NCBI GenBank assembly: GCA_010692425.1
Contig: JAAHHJ010000020.1
Span: 62,001-126,000, forward strand
Length of the DNA: 64,000 nt
From: Symploca sp. SIO3C6
GTDB lineage: Bacteria > Cyanobacteriota > Cyanobacteriia > Cyanobacteriales > Coleofasciculaceae
Direction of reading: 5' to 3'
Part shown: positions 8,471 through 16,613 of the stretch, in pieces
Layout: every line of letters begins with the position of its first letter
How positions within the stretch are numbered: position 1 is the stretch's first letter
The notes under the pieces: generated by a model
Database searches by the model: none
The model's input: the letters and a program-made list of their open reading frames with translations, nothing else
What the model was told of the DNA's origin: nothing
Program-made: the position numbers and the translations under genes

Positions 8471-10825
8471 TTAGTGTCCTCTAAACATCAAGGGTTTTTC
8501 CGGCAGCATGTAAAGTGAAACATATTCTAGCTCTGTCTCGTGTGATGCTGAAAAGGTAACACTAAAAGATGTTAGATCCTCTAACCTGCGGTGTCGCATT
8601 TCGGCCGAAAGCATATCTAATTTTTCTTCGTCGATAAACTCAGCCAGTTCCTCGGGGGATAGTCTACCACTGCCAATAACTGCCTTGCTACCACCCTTAT
8701 GTCCCCATAAAGTCATGTTAACTTGGTAAGGATCCCTAGAATTATCTTCAACAACTTTAATTTCCTTCACCTTAGCGATCACTACGACATAATCAAGATC
8801 AATATCCTTCTTTAATCGTGCGCCCACATCTGATAAGTTGGAGACATATTCGTTAGGGACACGAATACTTTGTGGTACAACATTTAGGTTATTGCTTTCC
8901 CAAGTTACAATTGATTTGGTAAAACCGCTATCATCGTCAGGGCGCACTATCAACGAGGCTTTGGTTACTTGTGCATAGCACTCGCTTGAGGTTGAGACTC
9001 TTCGCATATATATAGTAGGGGTAGAGTTGGAGTCTATCTCGACAGGCTCACTGCATTCTACGCGTAATGTCCAAACCTGTTGAGTGTTTTCCGTTCCTAC
9101 CACTATATCTTTTACAGAAAACTCAAAATCTGTCCCATCCCCACCAATCATTTTGGTTTGAGATAATTCAGGCCGCTCTAATTCCTGACTTAAATTTACC
9201 ATCCGTCCGTCCTGGGTGAAGGCAGCTGCTGATACAGTTACTTCCGCACTATCACCACTAATTGTCTTCAGTTTTATTGAGGCCTCGAAGTCATAATCAA
9301 CACGATCATTGTTCACCGAAATTCCGCCACCCTGGCCATCTATAGCGAAAAACCATTCGCCGCATTCATTCATATCATCATCGATCCAAGATGCGTAACG
9401 CACAAACTTTTCACCTGGTGGCTCATCTATATTTACTGTCTGAGATGAGAATAAGGCGACGTTGATATCAAAGTAAAGATCTTGGCCACGCACCATTTCT
9501 AAGGCAAGGGCAACAGAGTTGACTGATTCGTATTCATTTGGCAGTGACAAATCTAAACTAACTAAATCGCCAGCACTGAGATCTACTTCGTCGTTGAAAG
9601 CCCGGCGATATGCGCCAACATCAGGCTTAAGTGGACCTCCTGGATATTCTTCTTCAGTACCGATACTGTACGTGTCTCCTATAGGAATATCCTGATTACT
9701 TTTGGATGTCCTCACCCTCGTATCAATGGAGTTGAGAATGGGTGCATATCCTGCTCTTCGTGGTTCTTGTATATAAGCTTTAACGACATAGGTACCTGGT
9801 AAATATACATTGATACCCTCAAATTTCACGGATCTATTATCGGGATCAGTTGCTGTGAATCGCCATGGCGCAAAATGGCCCTTAGCAATGTCCGCTGCAC
9901 AATCGTTGTGGGTATCCCAAGTTTGCCTTGTCCAGGTTCCCTCTTTCTCAGTAGGTTTCTCTTTGATCAGACTGTACATTGATGAGGGTACAGCTTGACC
10001 ATCTGAGGCGTGAATTAATTCGTATGCTAACTCTAAACGCTTGCCCATGCGATCTAGATTAGGCATCTTGTAGAGCTCACCTCGGTAGTATTCAAACCAC
10101 TGTTTCCAAAGAGGGTAGGCTTCATCTACAAGCTGAGTTATCAACTTGGTGTACAAGTTTAGGCGTAATATTGGGTCTGTAGGATCTTCTAGATCATCTT
10201 CAAAAGAACTAGGTACATCCAGGCTATAAAGCTCCTGATAACCCATCATGCGGTAACCTGTTGTGTATAGGAACAAACCCATACAGTCCCGAAAGCGTTC
10301 ATCACCGCCTTCTCCATCTGGTTCACCCTTAAAGAATTCCCAGGCATCATAGAGGCTGCCCCGCATTTCAGTATACAAAGCCTTTGCTAATTTTTCCCGC
10401 TCTGCAATCCCTGAATTACGCCAGGGAAGATACTCTTTATTAACCCACTGGTCAAATACTTGAAGCTGTAAACTAAAGTGATCCCGATTATTTGACTCTA
10501 ATGCCTTTTTAACTTCCTCCTCGACTATGTCTCTAACTTGCTCTTGCCAAGTTGGCTCACTAGATACCTTAAAAAGACCAACGATGAATCCTAGACTCTT
10601 GAACCCCATTCTCGCAGCATAGGCATAGGGTTGCAGAAGAGGCACTAGCATCATAATATCTAAGGCAGCCGTCAGCATTACTGGCGCTAGGCTAGCACCT
10701 CCAGAGAGCTATTCACCCGCGCCAATGATGATGTCAAAGACACCGTCAATTTCTTGTAAGATTTCGAGAACTGTTCTCTGTTTAACTAAGAGTTCGTTAG
10801 CTGTTCTCTTGTTAATTTCTGCCAT
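8471..10825 (-). CDS. Cry-toxin-like large protein, frame interrupted by one amber codon
   Basis: I do not recognise a named family. A 735-residue open frame starts at an ATG at 10678 with no close ribosome-binding site. Directly upstream, in the same frame, is a TAG (10709-10711) preceded by 38 sense codons that open with an ATG at 10825. Read together they give about 784 codons with one amber stop. Residues about 1-230 of the main frame are helical. A hydrophobic stretch is followed by TWQEQVRDIVEEEVKKAL, a helix with GLFLYTTGYRMMGYQELY, and one with LITQLVDEAYPLWKQWFEYY. Their order and spacing resemble the seven-helix domain I of Bacillus Cry toxins. The remainder looks beta-rich. It may be a recent pseudogene, a read-through gene, or a sequence error. 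Confidence 0.55.
10709..10825 (-). CDS. 38-codon leader ORF ending in an in-frame TAG before the Cry-like frame
   Basis: The peptide begins MAEINKRTANELL, is mostly helical and ends in IIGAGE before TAG. The stop is followed, without frame change, by ten sense codons (LSGGASLAPV) and then the ATG at 10678. It could be a separate small protein, but the continuity suggests it is the true N-terminus of the large protein. A GGAGG sequence lies just after the stop, but 18 bases from the 10678 ATG, too far for a normal start. Confidence 0.5.
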   Translation of the reverse strand: MAEINKRTANELLVKQRTVLEILQEIDGVFDIIIGAGE

Positions 10826-11171
10826 ACAATGACTACCTGATCTGGATCTAAGTTGAGCTGAGTACGCTGTGTACTAGAACACAGTTGGCTGATTGCAACT
10901 ACAGCTGCAATTACAAAAGTAACTTATCAGATGATATGTAATCAGGTCTAGGTTATTGTAATAAAACTTTACGTAAAATTGACAAAATGAACTCTCGACA
11001 ACCTTGTTAACTTCAAAAAATGTAGTTTGACAAAGCTATCAATTAACTAAGATTATCTGTCAATTGTGTCTATTAATTTAAATAACTGAAATCGAGAAAA
11101 TTATTATCTGCTAATAGTAGTCAATAAAAATACCACCACAAAAAATACATTTACAAAAGCAAAAATCACTG

Positions 11172-11681
11172 CTATTTTTTATTATTATCCTTAAGCCAAT
11201 TATTTATACGTGTAAAAACTGATTGTGCTGCTTGTGCAAGCTGCTGCCTGCGATTCCATTTTTGGAAAGCTTGTTCATATTCTTCGCCATGTAATTGATA
11301 GTTATTCCAAACCTGTAGGGCTAACCCAAGTCCCCAAACTAATAAAATGTATAAAGACCAAGACAGATGACCAGCAGTTAGAAAATTCAAAACTACTAAA
11401 AAACTATTGGTGATTAAATATTTACCAATGCTTTGCTTTAACTTACTGCGTCTATAGATATTAAACTGGTCACGCTGTTGCTGCTCTTCTTGCTGGAGGA
11501 GCCACTCTTGTTCTGCTTTCAAGAGAGTATCACTAGTAATACCTAATTCACTAGCCATTTCTACAAGCTGCTCACGAGAAAATTCTTCACCGTCAACCTG
11601 GCGCGAAATTGCCAGATTGAGGATTTGCTGAATGTCTTCTTGGTGGTAAGACCGGGAAATTTTGGTTTCAGGGACAGACAT
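11172..11681 (-). CDS. 2TM-domain protein
   Basis: The 169-residue protein has a soluble N-terminal half with a short helical SHOCT-like segment (SYHQEDIQQILNLAISRQ, then FSREQLVEMASELGI, residues about 12-50). Two membrane helices follow (residues about 89-107 and 110-127), then a charged, WNRRQQ-containing tail. This is the layout of the 2TM family, often found next to sensor domains. Its role is unknown. The facing M50 protease gene starts 263 bases away. No signal peptide is seen; the protein should sit in a membrane with both ends on the cytoplasmic side. Confidence 0.65.
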   Translation of the reverse strand: MSVPETKISRSYHQEDIQQILNLAISRQVDGEEFSREQLVEMASELGITSDTLLKAEQEWLLQQEEQQQRDQFNIYRRSKLKQSIGKYLITNSFLVVLNFLTAGHLSWSLYILLVWGLGLALQVWNNYQLHGEEYEQAFQKWNRRQQLAQAAQSVFTRINNWLKDNNKK

Positions 11682-11867
11682 GATCTAGTTAGGGCTGAAT
11701 TTTGGTAAATTATTTGGTGCCTAGAATCACGATGCCACTCAAGGCACGAAGGGCAGTGCTTACTTTCCTATTATGACGATGCTGGCCAGGATAAGGCAAA
11801 CAATCTCAATTCTCAAAACCGAACCCTAAAGGACGGCTCTTACGACCTTAGGGAATTAAACGCATCT

Positions 11868-11883
11868 TTTACATTTAGTTACG
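11868..11883 (+). promoter_or_regulatory. HLR1-like (RpaB) site before the M50 protease gene
   Basis: TTTACATTTAGTTACG fits the high-light regulatory element HLR1, two TTACA half-sites spaced by four bases, with one mismatch in the last base. It lies 62 bases before the start of the protease gene. RpaB binding is an inference from the motif. A related perfect site is at 13899. Confidence 0.45.
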
Positions 11884-11944
11884 ATAGATACATAGGTATC
11901 GAGGCTAACAAATAGTCTAAAGCTCAAGATTTGAGGTATTTCCT

Positions 11945-13069
11945 ATGAAAGGTAGCATTCGTCTTGGTAATTTATTTGGGATTCCATTATATGTGCATCC
12001 GTCCTGGTTTTTAGTCTTAGGCTTGATGACATTTTGGTACGGGGGTTATCTAGCAAATCTATTTCCAGGATTGATGTCTCCCTTACCCTTATTGCTAGGC
12101 TTAGTTGCTGCCTTGCTATTGTTTGCCTCAGTCTTGGCTCATGAATTGGGACACAGTTTAGTAGCTATCAGGCAAGGAATAGAGGTTAAATCAATTACAC
12201 TGTTTCTGTTTGGGGGTTTAGCTAGCCTAGAGAAAGAATCAAAAACTCCAGCCGAAGCTTTCTGGGTAGCAATTGCCGGGCCTGCCGTCAGTTTGGTACT
12301 ATTTGCTCTGTTGAGAGCCCTTAGCATTGGTATTGGTATCTCAGGACCGCTATCAGTAATAGTTGCCATGGTTGCTACTATCAACTTAGTCCTGGCATTA
12401 TTTAACTTAATTCCTGGCTTACCTCTGGATGGGGGCAACATCCTCAAGTCCCTAGTTTGGAAAATTACTGGTAATCCTTATAAAGGCGTTGTTTTTGCCA
12501 GCCGTGTTGGTCAGTTAGTAGGATGGTTAGGCATTAGTTTTGGACTCATACCAGTGCTGATGTTAGGTCGCTTCGATAATATTTGGTTAGCGTTAATGGG
12601 TTGGTTCTTGCTACAAAATGCCGGCATGTCTGCCCAATCAGCAACGATTCAAAATAAACTTAAGGGCTTGACAGCAGAAGATGCCGTGATCCCTAACAGC
12701 CCAATCGTTGCCGCTGACTTATCTCTCAGAGAGTTTGCCAACGAATATATTATCGGTAAAAATCAGTGGCGCAAGTTTTTCGTTACTGATGAAGAAGGTC
12801 AATTATTGGGCGAAATTACTGTCGATGAGATGAGAATGATCCCCACATCGGATTGGCCCAATACTCCAGTGAGGAAACTGATGCAGCCTGTTGATCTTTC
12901 AACAACAGTTCAATCTGATCAATCACTCTTGGAAGTAGTAACCCTATTGGAAACTGGAAAGTTAACCCAATTGCCTGTAGTTCGCAATAACGGTGTGTTA
13001 GTAGGACTTCTGGAAAAAGCTTCTATTGTCAGCTTACTCGAGAAAAGAGCCCAAGCTAAGCTGGCGTGA
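11945..13069 (+). CDS. Site-2-protease-type M50 metalloprotease with paired CBS domains
   Basis: This is an intramembrane zinc protease. HELGHS (about residues 66-71) lies in the second transmembrane helix. The later NLIPGLPLDGGNIL (about 155-168) supplies the third zinc ligand (Asp in PLDGG). There are about six membrane segments in the first 225 residues. The C-terminal 140 residues hold two CBS motifs, which in this subgroup may sense adenylates. Such proteins cleave membrane-bound regulators such as anti-sigma factors; the substrate here is unknown. A strong hairpin terminator (13128-13162) follows, and an HLR1-like site precedes the gene. Confidence 0.9.
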   Translation: MKGSIRLGNLFGIPLYVHPSWFLVLGLMTFWYGGYLANLFPGLMSPLPLLLGLVAALLLFASVLAHELGHSLVAIRQGIEVKSITLFLFGGLASLEKESKTPAEAFWVAIAGPAVSLVLFALLRALSIGIGISGPLSVIVAMVATINLVLALFNLIPGLPLDGGNILKSLVWKITGNPYKGVVFASRVGQLVGWLGISFGLIPVLMLGRFDNIWLALMGWFLLQNAGMSAQSATIQNKLKGLTAEDAVIPNSPIVAADLSLREFANEYIIGKNQWRKFFVTDEEGQLLGEITVDEMRMIPTSDWPNTPVRKLMQPVDLSTTVQSDQSLLEVVTLLETGKLTQLPVVRNNGVLVGLLEKASIVSLLEKRAQAKLA

Positions 13070-13127
13070 GGACAAGGGCGCAAAGGCACTTGGAAGGTGC
13101 TTAACTGTTAAACTTTTCGATTAAACC

Positions 13128-13168
13128 TCCCTCGGACAAAGAAACCTTAGATGTCTGAGGGAATTTTT
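13128..13168 (+). terminator. Rho-independent terminator of the M50 protease gene
   Basis: TCCCTCGGACA (13128-13138) pairs with TGTCTGAGGGA (13152-13162), 11 base pairs with one G-U, followed by a run of five T. It lies 59 bases after the protease stop codon. Confidence 0.8.
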
Positions 13169-13198
13169 GGGCTATGCTACAAAATCAGGAAAGTCAAG

Positions 13199-13798
13199 CT
13201 AAAGCAACCAAGTTTTTCGGGCAAAGTCGGCAGGCTTGTCAGCTTCCTTTTGAATAGGTCTTTCTGGCTGTTTAGATGGTACACTTGCTCTCTGGGGTTT
13301 GAGAGCAGAACTCCGGGATTTAGGAGCTGTGCTTCTTTTTCCTTGCTTGAGAGTTTTAATTTCCTCAGCTAATTTTTCGTTTGCCTGGGCAAGTCGCAGA
13401 GCATCTTGTTTGGCTTGTCCTAACTCTATCTTCGATTGCTCTAACTCGTTTTTAGATTTCTCTAGCTCGGTTTTAGCTTGCCCTAACTCTGTCTTCGATT
13501 GCTCTAGTTCAGTTTTAGCTTGCTCCAACTCTATCTTCAACTGCTCTATTTTTTCTTTTTCTAACTCAGTTTGCGGTGGGACTATCTGTTGTTGTTGCTG
13601 TTGTAGCCGTGATTGCAAATCAGTAATTTGCTGTTGTAAGTGACTTTCCTTTTGACGCGCTTCTTCTAAAGCATCTTTCAAATCCGTGAAAGTCTCGTCC
13701 TGATATTGCACTTCCTCTAAGGCGGCTCTTAACTCTTTGACAGTTGCCTCTAACTGAGCTTTTGTGGGAGTTGAGCGTCGGGAACTAGGTGTATTCAT
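13199..13798 (-). CDS. Coiled-coil protein of unknown function
   Basis: The protein has 199 residues. Residues about 15-150 form a long heptad coiled coil rich in Glu, Gln, Lys and Leu. It includes several copies of a seven-residue unit of the type LEQAKTE / LEQSKTE / LGQAKTE, which looks like recent tandem expansion. The C-terminal 45 residues are basic and rich in Ser, Pro and Arg, suggesting binding to nucleic acid or another acidic surface. No signal peptide or membrane helix is present. A perfect HLR1 element lies about 100 bases upstream. I do not recognise the family; it may be a structural or scaffold protein. Confidence 0.7.
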   Translation of the reverse strand: MNTPSSRRSTPTKAQLEATVKELRAALEEVQYQDETFTDLKDALEEARQKESHLQQQITDLQSRLQQQQQQIVPPQTELEKEKIEQLKIELEQAKTELEQSKTELGQAKTELEKSKNELEQSKIELGQAKQDALRLAQANEKLAEEIKTLKQGKRSTAPKSRSSALKPQRASVPSKQPERPIQKEADKPADFARKTWLL

Positions 13799-13898
13799 CT
13801 CATCATTTCACAGCTAATAGCCCTGCCTTCACCAGAGAGGTAGGGAAGCCGCGCCTCCAAATATTATTTACCCAAAAACTGCGAGTTTCTCAAAATTA

Positions 13899-13914
13899 TT
13901 TACATTTAGTTACA
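13899..13914. promoter_or_regulatory. Perfect HLR1 (RpaB) consensus
   Basis: TTTACATTTAGTTACA is an exact fit to the HLR1 consensus (two TTACA half-sites with a 4-base spacer). It lies about 100 bases upstream of the coiled-coil gene (start 13798) and just after the HxlR gene end. Confidence 0.5.
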
Positions 13915-13933
13915 CAATCAGGCTGATTTCTAT

Positions 13934-14326
13934 CTACTTGCTCAATTCTGGAGATTCTTCCAGAAGCGTATTTGATATTGGCTCTTGTCTTTGAAGTTGT
14001 CTACTGAAGAGTCTGATACCCCATTCATGCATCGAGTCAATTACAGGCTTGAGACTCTTCCCCAAAGGGGTTAAAGAATATTCCACTTTGGGAGGCACCT
14101 GCAAGTATACCTCTCGGTTCACAATGCCATCTGCTTCCATTTCCCGCAGTTGTTGGGTGAGCATCTTTTGGGTAATGCCTTCTAAAGCCCGATGAAGCTG
14201 CCCAAAGCGCTTCACTCCTTGAAACAACTCTCGAAGAATCAAGACTTTCCAGCGTCCACCGATTACCTTCAAGGTATTTTCCACTGGACAACTGACTTTG
14301 TTGGTATTTGCTGCTTTGCTTCTCAT
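13934..14326 (-). CDS. HxlR-family winged-helix transcription regulator
   Basis: The 130-residue protein has the HxlR signature: a single Cys in CPVENTLKVIGGRWKVLILREL (residues about 13-34), then RFGQLHRALEGITQKMLTQQLREME (helix-turn-helix) and VEYSLTPLGKSLKPVI (wing). Members are small dimeric repressors or activators, often using the N-terminal Cys as a redox or electrophile sensor. It is divergent from a pirin gene, a common pairing, so it probably controls pirin and itself. Two inverted repeats at its own start (14325-14346 and 14354-14369) are candidate operators. The start ATG at 14326 lies inside the first one. Confidence 0.9.
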   Translation of the reverse strand: MRSKAANTNKVSCPVENTLKVIGGRWKVLILRELFQGVKRFGQLHRALEGITQKMLTQQLREMEADGIVNREVYLQVPPKVEYSLTPLGKSLKPVIDSMHEWGIRLFSRQLQRQEPISNTLLEESPELSK

Positions 14327-14369
14327 AGTATCTTTTTAGGTACTATCTTACTTTAAAGTGCATACTTTA
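14325..14369. promoter_or_regulatory. Candidate HxlR operators
   Basis: ATAGTATC (14325-14332) and GGTACTAT (14339-14346) form an 8-base inverted repeat with one mismatch. Just beyond it TAAAGTGCATACTTTA (14354-14369) is a 6-base perfect inverted repeat around GCAT. Both lie at the HxlR start and are placed to allow autoregulation. This is inferred from position and symmetry only. Confidence 0.4.
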
Positions 14370-14722
14370 CATAATATCTGTACTGATTATAAATTAAGGA
14401 TATACCAATAACAGACCTAAAAACTGGTATCAATTCTTCTCACAAAAAGCAATAAGTAAGACCTGATTATTGCTGGTAAATATAACGAAACCCACACTTA
14501 AGATTTACTCCTACTGTAATTTAGGTAATTTTCCCAAGCAGTTCTTTGGTAAGGGCTACCCTTGAGGGCTAATTCTAATTACTGAACCTGATTCGGATCA
14601 GCAGAAAACCCGCTCTTGTCAGGAAAATGATACCAAGTTGCACGGGAAAACTTCATGTTGAGTTTGGGGCATGGGGCATCTGAATCAATTACGGGAGCAA
14701 TAGAGTTCAACAGGAGACAAAC

Positions 14723-15421
14723 ATGATTACTACTCGCAAAGCTCAAGATAGAGGACATGCCAATCATGGTTGGCTTGATACTCACCACACATTTTCTTTT
14801 GCCAACTACTATGACCCCAAACATATGGGATTTCGTACCCTGCGAGTGATTAATGAAGATCGTGTGATCCCTGGAGCTGGTTTTGGGGTTCATGGGCATC
14901 GCGACATGGAAATTATTACCTACGTCTTGGAAGGTGCGCTAGAACATAAAGATAGCATCGGTAATGGTTCAGTTATGCAACCAGGTGATATACAGTGCAT
15001 GAGTGCTGGCAGAGGCATTCTGCACAGCGAGTTTAATCATTCCCGCACCCAACCGGTTCACTTTTTACAAATTTGGTTATTACCAGACACCAAAAGACTA
15101 GCGCCAAGCTACCAACAGCAAAACTTTGGGCTGGCAAAGAAACCAGGTAAATTGCGGCTAGTTGCCTCTAAAGATGGCAGAGATGGGGCTCTTACAGTTC
15201 ACCAGGATGTAAACTTGTATGTTGCTGTTCTCAACAAAGGCGATCGCCTTTCTCATACTTTAGAGCCTCAGCGTTATGCTTGGCTACAGGTGGCACGGGG
15301 TGAGATTACTTTGAATGGTTTACCCCTTAACACCAGTGATGGGGCAGCTATCGACGAGGAAACTAATCTGGCGATTGCTGCCACTGAAGATGCAGAAATT
15401 CTGCTATTTGATTTGGCGTGA
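14723..15421 (+). CDS. Pirin family protein (quercetin-dioxygenase-like bicupin)
   Basis: The 232-residue length, the opening ITTRKAQDRGHANHGWLDTHHTFSF, and the metal ligands mark a pirin. The ligands are two His in GVHGHRD (about residues 56-60) and His plus Glu in GILHSE (about 100-105). Pirins are metal-binding bicupins; bacterial members show quercetin 2,3-dioxygenase activity or modulate metabolic enzymes and transcription. The ATG at 14723 follows an AGGAG site. The gene is divergent from an HxlR regulator with 395 bases between them; apart from the operators near HxlR, I see nothing certain in that gap. Confidence 0.9.
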   Translation: MITTRKAQDRGHANHGWLDTHHTFSFANYYDPKHMGFRTLRVINEDRVIPGAGFGVHGHRDMEIITYVLEGALEHKDSIGNGSVMQPGDIQCMSAGRGILHSEFNHSRTQPVHFLQIWLLPDTKRLAPSYQQQNFGLAKKPGKLRLVASKDGRDGALTVHQDVNLYVAVLNKGDRLSHTLEPQRYAWLQVARGEITLNGLPLNTSDGAAIDEETNLAIAATEDAEILLFDLA

Positions 15422-15702
15422 TTGAGCTTGGCTCATGGTTTATGGCTGATAGTAAGTAGTCAGACAAAATTATTTACAAATCCAAACTACAGCAAAAGCT
15501 TATATAGTCTGGGTTTCAGTTAGACTTTGAATGTAATTAATTTTGTTTAGCTATTTAAGTGCTATGCCCATGCTGTGCAAACATGGTACGTGCTCCGTGC
15601 ATGCTGCGCAAACATGGGGTTGCTATAAATTGTGGAATACATTCCCAATGAACAATGAACAATAAACTATTCTGTTTCATCTACGATTCCTTTGTGGAAG
15701 TT

Positions 15703-15804
15703 TATAGCAGTACGTATTAAGCTGAGGACAAGATAAATCGCTAGAACTTTGTCAAATTCTGCCTTGGAGCCTTCTGCCCTGGAGCCTTGCGCGTAGCGCT
15801 ATAA
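15703..15804 (+). repeat. MITE-like repeat, copy 1 (TATAGCAGTACG ... GCGCGTAGCGCTATA)
   Basis: It is homologous to 63353-63465. Both begin with TATAGCAGTACGTATTAA, share GACAA(G)NTAAATCGCTA and AACTTTGTCAAATTCTGCC, and end in TTGCGCGTAGCGCTATA. The ends form imperfect inverted repeats of about 11 bases. The body contains CCTTCTGCC-like simple repeats, fewer here than in copy 2. This copy has run into the 3' end of a response-regulator remnant. Confidence 0.75.
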
Positions 15805-16045
15805 CAATCGAAAACCAGAAGTCTTCAATAAGTTTCATAATTTGTGCAAATTCTTCTAGACTTAGGGGCTTGCTAATGTAGCAATTAGCTCCCAAGTTAT
15901 AGCATTGCAAGATATCTTGATCTGTGTCTGAGGTCGTTAAGACGACAATAGGTATGCACTTGAGATTATCGTCGCTTTTGACTTCCTTTAATACCTCGCG
16001 ACCATCTTTGCGTGGCAGATTGAGGTCAAGTAAGTACCTAGACAA
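15752..16045 (-). pseudogene. Response-regulator receiver remnant (N-terminus lost)
   Basis: The translated piece starts at beta-3 of a CheY-like domain: [11 protein letters not shown], with the phospho-acceptor Asp. It runs through VVLTTSD and [20 protein letters not shown] to the end of helix 5. The first 50 or so residues, including the acidic pair, are missing and are replaced by one arm of an 18-bp inverted repeat. The last about 20 codons are derived from the repeat at 15703-15804. It resembles the Rcp1-type regulators found beside phytochrome-like kinases. An apparent ATG exists but I consider the gene broken. Confidence 0.75.
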
Positions 16046-16075
16046 AATTAATTGTATATTTTGTCTAGGTACTTA
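16031..16075. repeat. 18-bp perfect inverted repeat at a pseudogene junction
   Basis: TAAGTACCTAGACAAAAT (16031-16048) and its exact complement (16058-16075) flank a 9-base spacer. The arm closely matches the terminal repeat of the element at 37237-37352 and of the one ending at 21822. It looks like a minimal, internally deleted member of the same MITE family, and it separates the KaiC-like and regulator remnants. Confidence 0.75.
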
Positions 16076-16551
16076 ATAGTTTCTACTTCGTTGATTAAAA
16101 TCGTGGTGATATCTTGGCTCTGGAGGTACTTACACAGACTGTGTAAATTCCTCGTTAACTCCTGTTTCTGGAAAGAGAGTTGATAGCCAGCAATGCTATC
16201 GATCATGATAATTCTACTTCCTTGCTCCTCAACTTCCAAACACACCTGATTGGCAAATTTGTCAGGTGTCGAGGAGAGAGGTTCCAACTTAACAACGGAA
16301 AGGGTTCTTCTTTCGATCATTGCCCTAACAGGAATATTGATCGATTCACACCGACGTATAAGACTTTCCTTTGCCTCTTCAAATATGTAGACGACAGAGC
16401 GCTCGCCTCAACCTGCTGCTTCTTTGGTAAAGTGTACTCCCAGAGTAATTTTACCCACACTACTATGTCCAGCGATAATGGTAACTGTTCATCGTTCCAA
16501 ACCACCTTCGAGGAGTTCATCAACTTCCGGGATTCCAGAGGATATCACCAT
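16048..16551 (-). pseudogene. KaiC-like RecA-superfamily ATPase, broken by two in-frame TGA codons
   Basis: Reading one frame from the ATG at 16551 gives ISSGIPEVDELLEGGLER, stop, TVTIIAGHSSVGKITLG, then VYIFEEAKESLIRRCESI and later RIIMIDSIAGY (Walker B). This is a KaiC-type domain. TGA codons lie at 16489-16491 and 16408-16410, where Gly and Arg are expected (RGT and RGE). The P-loop Lys-Ser/Thr is also altered (GKIT). The frame ends inside the 18-bp inverted repeat at 16031-16075. These features mark a decayed gene, originally part of a KaiC-like/response-regulator/kinase set ending in the intact kinase on the opposite strand. Confidence 0.8.
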
Positions 16552-16613
16552 AAATTATAAGAAAAAATCATAGAAATAGATTTTGTATAACTTCGATTTT
16601 AAGGAGTCACTTT

